Source: Muricauda sp. SCSIO 64092
GTDB lineage: Bacteria; Bacteroidota; Bacteroidia; Flavobacteriales; Flavobacteriaceae
NCBI RefSeq assembly: GCF_023016285.1
Contig: NZ_CP095413.1
Location: 868,001-932,000, forward strand
DNA length: 64,000 nt
Reading direction: 5' to 3'
The position numbers and the translations under genes are program-made. Positions 16,561-25,217 of the stretch are shown here, piece after piece (position 1 is the stretch's first letter; every line of letters starts with the position of its first letter). The notes beneath the pieces were generated by a model. It did no database searches. It was not told the origin of the DNA and worked only from the letters and a program-made list of their open reading frames with translations.

Positions 16561-17424
16561 ATGGAAATCAAAACCTTAAGCGGGACGGATAACAAAGAAA
16601 TTCTAAAAGCGTTCAATGACTCATTTTCTGACTATTTCATTCCGTTTAAGCTAACTGAGGAACAATTAGCCTCAAAAATGTTAGCGGATAAAACCGACCT
16701 TGGACTTTCTGTCGGCGCCTTTGAAAATGGAAAACTGATTGCCTTTGTTTTACACGGATTTGATATCATCACCAATCAAAAAGTGGTATATAATGGAGGA
16801 ACTGGAGTAATCCCGGAAAAGAGGGGGGCTGGGCTGACCAAACAAATGTATTTTTTTATTCTACCTCTTTTAAAAGGAAAAGGAATCCATAGACTTTTGC
16901 TGGAAGTCATTGCTGAAAACGTCCAGGCCATAAAATCCTATAAAAAATCCGGTTTCAAAATTAAAAGGGAATTGGTATGCTATAAAGGAGAGGTTAGCAT
17001 AAAAAACACCACTAAAAATGTAGTGTTCAAAAATTTGCAAAGCTATGACTGGGATTTGATGAAATCCTTTTGGGATGTTTTTCCCACTTGGCAAAATTCA
17101 AGCCATGTACTGGATGAATTAATGACCAGCACCGTTTCCTTGGGCGCCTATTTTGAAAATCGGTTGGTCGGTTATGTGATTTACAATCCAACGACCCAAA
17201 GAATACAGCAAATCGCTATTGATAGGGATTTTAGAAAAAAAGGAATGGCGTCCACCCTCATTTTTGAATTGACAAAAAAATATGGAAATACGTTTTCGGT
17301 CATTAATGTGGATAAAAGGTCGAAAGGCATAAACGATTTTTTCCATAAGATGGGATTTCAAAAAAATCTTGAACAATTGGAAATGGAACTGGAACTGGAC
17401 AAAATTACAGCCGCCAAGGTATAG
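16561..17424 (+). CDS. tandem GNAT-family N-acetyltransferase
   Basis: The 287 residues contain two GNAT modules. The first (residues 1-140) has the acetyl-CoA loop G-V-I-P-E-K-R-G-A-G-L-T-K-Q and the strand E-V-I-A-E-N-V-Q-A-I-K-S-Y-K-K-S-G-F. The second (about 150-280) has I-A-I-D-R-D-F-R-K-K-G-M-A-S-T-L. Such twin GNAT proteins acetylate small molecules or amino groups, but the substrate cannot be read here. The gene stands alone on the plus strand between sulfur genes and shows no functional tie to them. Confidence 0.8.
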   Translation: MEIKTLSGTDNKEILKAFNDSFSDYFIPFKLTEEQLASKMLADKTDLGLSVGAFENGKLIAFVLHGFDIITNQKVVYNGGTGVIPEKRGAGLTKQMYFFILPLLKGKGIHRLLLEVIAENVQAIKSYKKSGFKIKRELVCYKGEVSIKNTTKNVVFKNLQSYDWDLMKSFWDVFPTWQNSSHVLDELMTSTVSLGAYFENRLVGYVIYNPTTQRIQQIAIDRDFRKKGMASTLIFELTKKYGNTFSVINVDKRSKGINDFFHKMGFQKNLEQLEMELELDKITAAKV

Positions 17425-17592
17425 CCATGTATGGTGTTCGACTAGCCCAATTCAACGATTTCATCATAGTTTCACAACAATAAAAGCGCCAAGTTTATCA
17501 ATTTGAGTCAGCGACAAACCACTAATTAGCACCTTGAAGCATCCATTTAAGGAAATTCCGCGTCTATTCCGGTAGACACTAAAATTGGAAAA

Positions 17593-17964
17593 ATGGCTAA
17601 ATCCAAAATTGCCAAGGCATCCACTGTATTTGGTTGCACCCTTCTAATGGGTATGGCGCTATTTCACGGAAGTGGACTTCATTACGTCAACGATTTAATG
17701 CGGCAGTCCAACTCCAAACCTTTTTTAATTGAAATTTTTCCCGTTTTATTTGCCCATCCATCCATACACCTTTTGGGACTGGCTGGATTAGGGCTATTGA
17801 CGCTTTTTATGAAACATGAAATTAAAAAGGTATTGTTTTTTACTTCCCTCCTCGTATGTATCGATTCCCTGCTAGCATTCTATTTGGGTGCTGTCATTCC
17901 CGGGGTTCTACTGGTTTTCTCCACCCTCTCTTTGGTGCTGGGTGCAATCAAAACAGGAAAATAA
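17593..17964 (+). CDS. small membrane protein of unknown function
   Basis: The 123-residue protein has about four hydrophobic segments (near residues 10-25, 52-72, 80-95 and 98-118) and a basic N-terminus (M-A-K-S-K-I-A-K). I recognise no family. It ends 33 bp before the convergent metZ gene. Hydrophobicity and the even spacing of segments support a real integral membrane protein. Confidence 0.6.
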   Translation: MAKSKIAKASTVFGCTLLMGMALFHGSGLHYVNDLMRQSNSKPFLIEIFPVLFAHPSIHLLGLAGLGLLTLFMKHEIKKVLFFTSLLVCIDSLLAFYLGAVIPGVLLVFSTLSLVLGAIKTGK

Positions 17965-17996
17965 AAGGGAATAGCCCACAGTTTTATCGTATGCTA

Positions 17997-19202
17997 TCAT
18001 TTCATTTCCTCCAATGCCTGCTTAACATCTGCGATAATATCGTCAATATGTTCCAACCCGACCGAAACGCGTACCATGCCATCGGTAATCCCGACCCTTG
18101 AACGCTCTTCTTCCGAAAGCTTGCTGTGGGTGGTCGATGCGGGATGGGTAACGATACTTCTGGAATCCCCCAAATTGGCAGAAAGGGATAATAATTTAAT
18201 GGAATCAAAGAACTTACGACCGGCTTCCAGTCCGCCCTTCACTTCAAAAGCCACGACGCACCCTCCTGCCTTCATCTGTTTTTTGGCCATTTCATAATTT
18301 GGATGTGATTTCAGAAACGGATATTTCACCCAATTGATTTTACCATGTCCCTCCAGGAATTGGGCCAATTGCAGTGCATTTTTACAATGCCTTTCCACTC
18401 GTATTGCCAAAGTCTCCAAGCTCTTTGAAAGCACCCAGGCATTAAACGGGGACAGGGCGGGACCCGTGATCCGGGAGAAACGATATATCTTTTCCACCAA
18501 TGCACTGTTCCCTACCGTAATTCCGGCCAAGACCCTTCCCTGACCATCCATAAGTTTGGTTCCCGAATGAATCACCAAATCCGCTCCGAACTGTATCGGT
18601 TGTTGCAAATAGGGGGATGCGAAGCAATTATCAACAATAAAGATCAGGTTATGTTTTTTGGCTACTTGACCTATAAATTCCAAATCAAGCACATCCACTC
18701 CAGGGTTGGTAGGGGATTCGGCATAGATTATCTTCGTATTTAGCTGGATTTTGGACTCCAACCCTTCTAAATCGTCGACCTCAAAAAATGAGGTCTTTAT
18801 ATTCCACTTCGGAAAAAAGTTGGTGTACAAGCTGTGGGTAGAGCCAAAAACACTTCGGGCACTTAAAATGTGGTCCCCGCTGTCCAAAAGTGCTGCAAAA
18901 GTGGAGAATACGGCTGCCATTCCAGATGCAAAGGCAAAACCCGCTTCCGCACCTTCCATCCGGCATATCTTTTCAACAAATTCGGAAGTGTTGGGATTGG
19001 AATACCGCGAATAAATATTGCGTTCCTTTTCCTCTGCAAAAGACGCCCGCATATCTTCGGCATCTTCAAACACATAACTGGAAGTCAAAAACATAGGGGA
19101 AGAGTGCTCCAAATATTGGGTCCTATCCAATTGGTTCCTGATGGCGTTGGTTTCGAAACGCTGGTTATTCGTTGTTGGTTGTTGGTTGTCCTTTTTTTTC
19201 AT
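17997..19202 (-). CDS. metZ: O-succinylhomoserine sulfhydrylase-type trans-sulfuration enzyme
   Basis: This 401-residue PLP enzyme of the Cys/Met metabolism family has the Schiff-base lysine in V-I-H-S-G-T-K-L-M-D-G-Q-G-R, Y-S-R-Y-S-N-P-N-T and F-A-S-G-M-A-A. The T-S-S-Y-V-F-E-D-A-E-D-M-R opening and G-G-C-V-V-A-F-E resemble MetZ proteins, which join sulfide to acylated homoserine to give homocysteine. It closes the SAM-I-controlled metY, metX-thrA, metZ series. Residues 5-14 (D-N-Q-Q-P-T-T-N-N-Q) come from an AACAACC repeat in the first codons and are absent from the conserved fold. With MetX next door the real acyl donor may be O-acetylhomoserine. Confidence 0.88.
   Translation of the reverse strand: MKKKDNQQPTTNNQRFETNAIRNQLDRTQYLEHSSPMFLTSSYVFEDAEDMRASFAEEKERNIYSRYSNPNTSEFVEKICRMEGAEAGFAFASGMAAVFSTFAALLDSGDHILSARSVFGSTHSLYTNFFPKWNIKTSFFEVDDLEGLESKIQLNTKIIYAESPTNPGVDVLDLEFIGQVAKKHNLIFIVDNCFASPYLQQPIQFGADLVIHSGTKLMDGQGRVLAGITVGNSALVEKIYRFSRITGPALSPFNAWVLSKSLETLAIRVERHCKNALQLAQFLEGHGKINWVKYPFLKSHPNYEMAKKQMKAGGCVVAFEVKGGLEAGRKFFDSIKLLSLSANLGDSRSIVTHPASTTHSKLSEEERSRVGITDGMVRVSVGLEHIDDIIADVKQALEEMK
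19162..19190. repeat. AACAACC-type solo repeat translated in the MetZ N-terminus
   Basis: GGTTATTCGTTGTTGGTTG followed by TTGGTTGTC is the same word set as at 5945-5985 in metH-C, in the same orientation relative to the coding strand, giving nearly the same peptide (Q-P-T-T-N-N-Q against Q-P-I-T-N-N-Q). Confidence 0.6.
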
Positions 19203-19284
19203 AATTCACTCTACCCCATTCGCTTTATGCTATTCGTTTTTCACACAATGCCATTCTAAATTCGTATTTCCAAAATCTATATTC

Positions 19285-22200
19285 CTACAATTTCTCTGCT
19301 ATTCTTAAAATATCCCCAAATACCCCTCTTGCCGTTACCGCAGCACCTGCTCCCGCCCCTTGTATGACCAAAGGTTTATCGCCATAAGATTCGGTATAGA
19401 TTTCAATGATGGAGTCCGAACCTTTGACCTGCCCAAGGGAACTACTTTTAGGAACTGAAACCAGCTTCACTTCCAAAATGCCCTTTTCCTGTTGTAAATC
19501 GCCATGCAAATCCCCAATGTATCGCAATACATGATCCGGTTTCTGTTGCAATTTGATTTCCTGAAATTTTGAATCCAAAATGGACACCTTCGAGATGAAC
19601 TCTTCCTTTTCTATTTGTTCCAATTCCTTAGGAATCAAATTTTCTATGGAAATATCCGTAAACTCATTGTGCAAATCAAGCTCCCGTGCCAGAATGAGAA
19701 GTTTTCGTCCCACGTCATTACCTGACAAATCCTCCCTTGGGTCCGGTTCGGTATATCCTTTTTCCATAGCTTCAATGACTATCCTGGAAAAAGGCTTGTC
19801 CAAGTCTGAAAAACTGTTGAAAATATAACTTAATGATCCTGAGAACACTCCCTTAATACGGGTAATGTTTTCTCCTGAAAGATGTAACAACTGTATGGTG
19901 TCAATTAAGGGTAGGCCGGCCCCTACATTGGTTTCGTACAAATATTGCTTTTGATTTTCCCCTAGGGCATGGCGCACCTTACCGTAAAAATCAAAGTCCA
20001 AAGTATTGGCTATTTTATTGGAAGATACCAAATCAAAGCCTTCTTTGATCAATACCTCATAATTTTGGACAAAATCAATGCTTGCCGTATTATCCACGGC
20101 AATAAGGTTTTCCAGGTGGTGTTTTGAAGCATAGTCGATAATATCCGTAATTAGATAGGGTTCCCCTTGTTCCTTCAATTGTTTCTTCCAGTTCCCGGAA
20201 ATCCCCTCAACCCTTAAAAGTACTTCACGGGAATTGGCAATACCCACCAAAACCAACTCAATGCCTTTGCGCCCTTCAATTTTCTTGGCGGATCGTAAGA
20301 TTTGATCAACCAAGGTACCCCCAACCGTACCATGTCCGAAAATGAACAGATTAATGCGTTTGTTCACACCAAACAATTGTCCATGCATCACGTTTACGGC
20401 CTTGGTCAAATCTTCCTTTTTGACCACCAAGCTCACATTCTTCCCAGAAACCGTATTATTGAACAACAAGGGCACAACCTTGTTCTTCACCAAAGCATTG
20501 AAGGGTCTATGGAACGAGCTTAGGTCCTGACCCACAGCAGAAATGACCGCGACATCCTTGCGCACCGAAATGGAGTTGACATCCTTACTGGTATAATCGG
20601 TCTGAAATTCATCCTGTAGGGCCTTTTTGGCATCCTCCGCCCTATTGGAATCCACCACAAGGCCGATACCACGTTCCGAAGAACCTTGGGAAATAATTCC
20701 CACATTGATATTCCTTTTCTCCAATGCACTAAAAATACGGGCATCCACCCCAACCTTGCCCAAAAGCCCCCTACCTTCCAAATTTATCAAAGAGACATCC
20801 TCCAAAACCGAAAGTGAGGTAATACCATCTTTCTCGCTTTTGGAACTGATCAGGGTTCCGGTGGTATCTGGATTGAACGTATTTAAAATCCGAAGTGGGA
20901 TGTTTTTTTCAATCAATGGGATAATAGTCTTGGCATGCAGGACCTTGGCGCCAAAATTGGCCAACTCATTGGCCTCTCCGTAGGACAGGTTTTCAATGAT
21001 CTTTGCTTCCCTGACCAAGTCGGGATTGGCCGTGTAGATACCATCTACATGGGTATAGTTGAGGAGCTCCTCCGCATCCAGGTAATTGGCCAATAAAGCG
21101 GCGGTATAATTGCTGCCATTTCTACCCAAAGTAGTGGTTTCCCCCCGTTTATTGGCTGCTATGAACCCGGTGATGATGGGCAGATCACCATTTGAAAAGT
21201 CAACAAAACGTGCCAGTACTTTGGCCTTTGATCCATTTTCATTGATTCTTGCATCGCCAAAAGTGCTATCGGTAACCAAAAGTTCACGCGAGTCCACAAA
21301 ATGTGTTGACAATCCTTGTTCCCCCAATAACTTCGCCACCAATTTTACCGAAAATACCTCGCCAAAGGCCAGGACCTCATCTTTGGTCTTCAAACTATAA
21401 TCCCCAATAAGGGAAACTCCCTCCAATATTTTTGTGAGCCTTTCAGTTTCATGGGAAAAATCAATTTGAAATCCTTCGGTTTGATACGCAAACAATTGTG
21501 CCAAGGTCGATTTGAAATCCTTGCCTTTTGCAGCCAGATCAAGGACCTCCTCCAACTTATCGGTAGTACGTTCACGGGCCGAAAGCACCACCGCCAAACG
21601 TTCCCCTTTCAAAGCCCGTTTTTCTATGATTTGAAGTACGGTTTTAAGGCCATTACCATTGCTAAGGGATTTTCCCCCAAACTTAAGGACCTTAAATGGT
21701 TTATCATTTTCCGAGGGAAAAACCGCTTTTAAAAGGTTTTCCAGTTGTTTGAACTCAATCAAAAAGGCATCATGTCCATGCAGGGATTGCACCTCACCAT
21801 AAGTAACATTGGAATTGGTCTGGGCAATTCTGCGGTAGGTTTCCTTATTTTCCTCGGCAGTGAAGAACAAATCGGAATTTACCCCAACAATATGGATTTT
21901 AATGGCACTGTTTTGCAGGGCTTCAAAATCCCCATCCCCATTTCGGGTAATATCAATGGTCTTTAGCAATTGGTTCATCAGGCGGTAGGCCGACAGTTGA
22001 AAGCGTTCCTGCAACTTTTTCCCATGGTGCATCAACCAACTCTCTACATTAAAAACGTTCAGTTCCTCATTTGTACTTCGTTGAAAACGTTCCTTAAAGG
22101 ATTCCGGTGTACGGTAACACAGCATGGCATGCATTCGGGCATCATGGACGGGCTGACTCGAGTTTTTTAAAATCTGTTCCTGAATCTGACAATTGGCGAT

Positions 22201-22671
22201 CAGCCAATCCGTGGACTTCCAATCAGAGGCCACGGGAATTAAATGTTTGGTCAAATTGGGATTCAGTGCAGCCATTTCCCAGGCAATTCCGCCCCCCAGA
22301 GATCCCCCAATGATGGCAAAAAGACGGGTAATCCTTAAGAGTTCCAGTCCTTCCAAAAAAATACGGGCCACATCTCCGGCCACAAATTCCTTATAAGCAT
22401 CAATAACAAAGCCATCGTAACCATTGCCCGGAATATTAAAGGCCAAAACAGCAAACTTCTGGGTATTGATACACTTCCCATCGCCAATCAAATCCGTCCA
22501 CCACCCCTTTGCTCCGGCCACATTGGAATTTCCCGTTAGGGCATGATTGACCAAAACAATAGGTGCCTTGTCCAAAGGCTGTCCAAAGACCTCATAGGAC
22601 AGTTGAACATCCTGGGTATGACCACTGAGGGTAGTGAAATCCTTTATTTCCAATTTTTGGAGCATATACAT
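19285..22671 (-). CDS. fused homoserine O-acetyltransferase - aspartate kinase - homoserine dehydrogenase
   Basis: The 1128-residue product joins MetX to ThrA. Residues 1-325 are an alpha/beta hydrolase acyltransferase: nucleophile Ser124 in I-G-G-S-L-G-G-G, Asp267 in G-V-N-S-D-L-F-F, His300 in H-G-H-D-A-F-L. From residue 326 an aspartokinase begins (V-L-K-F-G-G-K-S; the usual FGGTS reads FGGKS), followed by ACT-type segments. Homoserine dehydrogenase then begins with F-I-F-G-H-G-T-V-G-G-T-L and includes the catalytic region K-G-Y-T-E-P-D-P-R-E-D-L-S-G. It would turn aspartate into homoserine precursors and acetylate the homoserine for MetY/MetZ. An ATG two codons downstream is also possible. 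It lies between metY and metZ under the second SAM-I riboswitch. Confidence 0.93.
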   Translation of the reverse strand: MYMLQKLEIKDFTTLSGHTQDVQLSYEVFGQPLDKAPIVLVNHALTGNSNVAGAKGWWTDLIGDGKCINTQKFAVLAFNIPGNGYDGFVIDAYKEFVAGDVARIFLEGLELLRITRLFAIIGGSLGGGIAWEMAALNPNLTKHLIPVASDWKSTDWLIANCQIQEQILKNSSQPVHDARMHAMLCYRTPESFKERFQRSTNEELNVFNVESWLMHHGKKLQERFQLSAYRLMNQLLKTIDITRNGDGDFEALQNSAIKIHIVGVNSDLFFTAEENKETYRRIAQTNSNVTYGEVQSLHGHDAFLIEFKQLENLLKAVFPSENDKPFKVLKFGGKSLSNGNGLKTVLQIIEKRALKGERLAVVLSARERTTDKLEEVLDLAAKGKDFKSTLAQLFAYQTEGFQIDFSHETERLTKILEGVSLIGDYSLKTKDEVLAFGEVFSVKLVAKLLGEQGLSTHFVDSRELLVTDSTFGDARINENGSKAKVLARFVDFSNGDLPIITGFIAANKRGETTTLGRNGSNYTAALLANYLDAEELLNYTHVDGIYTANPDLVREAKIIENLSYGEANELANFGAKVLHAKTIIPLIEKNIPLRILNTFNPDTTGTLISSKSEKDGITSLSVLEDVSLINLEGRGLLGKVGVDARIFSALEKRNINVGIISQGSSERGIGLVVDSNRAEDAKKALQDEFQTDYTSKDVNSISVRKDVAVISAVGQDLSSFHRPFNALVKNKVVPLLFNNTVSGKNVSLVVKKEDLTKAVNVMHGQLFGVNKRINLFIFGHGTVGGTLVDQILRSAKKIEGRKGIELVLVGIANSREVLLRVEGISGNWKKQLKEQGEPYLITDIIDYASKHHLENLIAVDNTASIDFVQNYEVLIKEGFDLVSSNKIANTLDFDFYGKVRHALGENQKQYLYETNVGAGLPLIDTIQLLHLSGENITRIKGVFSGSLSYIFNSFSDLDKPFSRIVIEAMEKGYTEPDPREDLSGNDVGRKLLILARELDLHNEFTDISIENLIPKELEQIEKEEFISKVSILDSKFQEIKLQQKPDHVLRYIGDLHGDLQQEKGILEVKLVSVPKSSSLGQVKGSDSIIEIYTESYGDKPLVIQGAGAGAAVTARGVFGDILRIAEKL

Positions 22672-22721
22672 CTACAAATTCAAGACTGGTAAGGCTTTTA
22701 AACCTTACGGGCCAATCATTT

Positions 22722-24020
22722 TTATGCAAGAATTGATTTGTCGATCGTGGCAAATGCCTGCTCTAGATCGGCCTTTAAATCATCCAAATCTTCAAGACCT
22801 ACGGACAAACGAATCAAATCTTGGGATACCCCGGTACTTAACTGTTCTTTTTCGGACAATTGTTGATGGGTTGTACTGGCAGGATGTATGATCAAAGACT
22901 TGGTGTCACCGATATTGGCCAATAAGGAGAACACCTTTGTAGCATCGGTCAATTGCTTAGCCGCTTCAAAACCACCCTTTACTCCGAAAGTTACCAAACC
23001 ACTCTGCCCTTTTGGCAAGTATGCATCGGCCAAATCCTTGTATTTGCTGGTCGCTAGCCCAGGATAGTTTACCCAAGCCACTTCATCCCTATCCTGTAAC
23101 CATTTTGCTAAAGTCAATGCATTTTCGCTGTGCTTTTTGATACGGACGTCCAGGGTTTCCAAGCCCTGTATAATCTGGAAAGCATTGAATGGACTCAGGG
23201 CACCCCCAAAATCGCGAAGACCTTCCAAAATCAATTTAAAGGTAAATGCGGCGGCACCCAATGCCTCATGATACACCAATCCATGATAGCCGGCAGAAGG
23301 TTCCGTAAATTCTGGGAATTTGCCATTGGCCCAATCAAAGGTACCGGCATCAATTATGGCACCACCCAAAGCGGTACCATTTCCGTTGATGTATTTGGTC
23401 AAGGAATGAATAACCAGGTTTGCTCCGTGCTCAATAGGATTTAAAAGTCCTGGAGTGGCCACGGTATTATCAACAATAAACGGAACTTTAGCGGCCTTGG
23501 CCTGCGCTGATATTGCTTTTAAATCCAATACGTCCAATTTTGGATTCCCCAAAGATTCCACAAAAATAGCCCGAGTATTTTCCTGTACGGCCTTTCCAAA
23601 ATTTTCTGGATCGGATGCATCCACAAATGTGGTGGTGATACCTAAACGTGGTAAGGTAACCTTTAATAGGTTAAAGGTTCCTCCGTAAAGGCTACTTGAT
23701 GCAACAATATGGTCGCCAGTCCTCAACAAGGTCAATAGTCCAGTTGAAATGGCCGCTGTGCCCGAGGCAAATACCACCGCCCCTACCCCACCTTCAATAG
23801 CGGCTAAGCGCTCCTGCAAGATTTGGTTCGTTGGATTATTCAGACGGGTGTAAATAAAACCCAGTTCGGCCAAGGAAAAAAGATTGGCAGCATGATCGGT
23901 GTCCTTAAAGACATATGAAGTGGACTGAAAAATGGGTACCGCTCTTGTACCACTGGTTTGCGTGGTGTCATGCCCAGCATGCAGGGCGTTTGTGGCATTT
24001 GAAAAATTTTGATCGCTCAT
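22722..24020 (-). CDS. metY: O-acetylhomoserine sulfhydrylase
   Basis: This 432-residue PLP enzyme of the Cys/Met family shows A-L-H-A-G-H-D, S-T-S-Y-V-F, L-N-N-P-T-N, F-A-S-G-T-A-A and the PLP lysine in V-I-H-S-L-T-K-Y-I-N-G-N-G. The N-G-N-G-T-A-L-G-G stretch and length over 420 residues fit MetY, which makes homocysteine directly from O-acetylhomoserine and sulfide. The start at 24020 (M-S-D-Q-N-F) is preferred to an upstream in-frame ATG at 24059. It is the first gene behind the SAM-I riboswitch at 24130-24268, with a leader tail of 109 nt. Confidence 0.95.
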   Translation of the reverse strand: MSDQNFSNATNALHAGHDTTQTSGTRAVPIFQSTSYVFKDTDHAANLFSLAELGFIYTRLNNPTNQILQERLAAIEGGVGAVVFASGTAAISTGLLTLLRTGDHIVASSSLYGGTFNLLKVTLPRLGITTTFVDASDPENFGKAVQENTRAIFVESLGNPKLDVLDLKAISAQAKAAKVPFIVDNTVATPGLLNPIEHGANLVIHSLTKYINGNGTALGGAIIDAGTFDWANGKFPEFTEPSAGYHGLVYHEALGAAAFTFKLILEGLRDFGGALSPFNAFQIIQGLETLDVRIKKHSENALTLAKWLQDRDEVAWVNYPGLATSKYKDLADAYLPKGQSGLVTFGVKGGFEAAKQLTDATKVFSLLANIGDTKSLIIHPASTTHQQLSEKEQLSTGVSQDLIRLSVGLEDLDDLKADLEQAFATIDKSILA

Positions 24021-24129
24021 GGTTTTTAAATTTTTAGTTATAAAATGATTTAAAAACACGAAGCTCCCTCCTTATGAGAGTAGCAAAATCAAAAAGTTAT
24101 AAGAAAGCGAACCGAATACATCGGTAGTT

Positions 24130-24268
24130 GTTATCCTTCCCATAAATAGTTGAAATCACTTCAACCGGTCCCAAAAACAAATTTGGAATGGGTAGAATTT
24201 AGCACCTTCTCGAAGACGAGGGTTGCTAAGGCTTCACAGGGTCCATTCCCTCCACCTTTCTTGATAAC
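24130..24268 (-). ncRNA. SAM-I (S-box) riboswitch upstream of metY
   Basis: P1 is again GTTATC with GATAAC. The core on the minus strand reads AAGAAAGGTGGAGGGAA, GGACCCTGTGAAGCC, TTAGCAACCCTCG, GAGAAGGTGCTAAATTCTACC. P3 is shorter than in the metH copy (CTCGTCTTCGAG), and P4 has a different sequence. It should let SAM repress metY, metX-thrA and metZ. Confidence 0.93.
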
Positions 24269-24297
24269 TATTCAATACGTGTTTGAACTTATTGGAA

Positions 24298-24305
24298 CAA
24301 ATATA
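24298..24305 (-). promoter_or_regulatory. -7 promoter box of the metY transcript
   Basis: On the minus strand this is TATATTTG, an exact TAnnTTTG box. Transcription would begin about 20 bases before the first riboswitch base. Confidence 0.55.
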
Positions 24306-24469
24306 AAGGCAGAATTTTCTAAAAACCTAATCATTTTGAAAAAATTCACAAAATCCCAGTGGATTGGTGGGACTTTGCGATTTTTAGATTTCCACATTCG
24401 TTCGAAACAATCTTTATAATAGGAGTTATCAACTCGCGACAGCAATGGTACCATCGTGGAAAACACCAA

Positions 24470-25141
24470 TCAGGACAACCTATATAAGGTTGTGATGATT
24501 ACTCCTTTTTGATTCGTTGGGCAAACGGACAATAATGGTTTCCCTTCTTTTACCTTCAAGCGAAATGGAGCTTTTAACAAATCCAAACCACTTTGTTTTT
24601 TTAAACGGATTCCCTGACCGGAAACAATGTCCTTATTGGGTATAAAATGACCCTTCGGGACATGTTCCGTTAAAACAACATAATCAAAACCATACAGCTT
24701 GTTCACCACATTTTCAACTTCGGCATTCGATAAATGTTGCAATACGTGCCTTAAAATGGCACAGTCCCCATCAGGTAAATTGTCCTTGGCCATATCCAAG
24801 CACTGGAATTTCAAATTTGGATGTTGGAACGTTTTGGTATTAAAATCAATGAGCTCGGGAACAATATCCACAGCAATATATTTCCGGACATAAGGCACTA
24901 ATTCCTTTCCAACATTAAAATCGCCACAGCCCAAATCACACACCGTAATGGGTTCCTCAAAAGATTTCAGGAATTCCGTTAAAATCCCAACATAGGGATC
25001 AACCATCCTTGGATGGTGGGAACCGTGACCAGAGTAAAACCTAGATCCATTGTCCCCCCATAGCTTGGCCTCGTAGATTTGTTCCATTGCGGCCTTTGTG
25101 GGCCACGGTTTTTTAGTTCGCTTTTTGGAATCACCTTTCAT
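24470..25141 (-). CDS. class I SAM-dependent methyltransferase
   Basis: The 223-residue protein has the SAM-binding motif I-T-V-C-D-L-G-C-G-D-F-N-V-G, an acidic second strand Y-I-A-V-D-I-V, and L-R-H-V-L-Q-H-L-S, typical of Rossmann-fold methyltransferases. The N-terminus is lysine-rich (M-K-G-D-S-K-K-R-T-K-K). The substrate is unknown. I chose the ATG at 25141 over a GTG five codons upstream. It sits alone between metY and a hydrolase gene. Confidence 0.75.
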   Translation of the reverse strand: MKGDSKKRTKKPWPTKAAMEQIYEAKLWGDNGSRFYSGHGSHHPRMVDPYVGILTEFLKSFEEPITVCDLGCGDFNVGKELVPYVRKYIAVDIVPELIDFNTKTFQHPNLKFQCLDMAKDNLPDGDCAILRHVLQHLSNAEVENVVNKLYGFDYVVLTEHVPKGHFIPNKDIVSGQGIRLKKQSGLDLLKAPFRLKVKEGKPLLSVCPTNQKGVIITTLYRLS

Positions 25142-25217
25142 AAATACCGAACGCACAACACCTTTTCATCGAAAATCAATTCGTTTAGAACTCATTTAAA
25201 TTTTTTGGAATGAGTTC

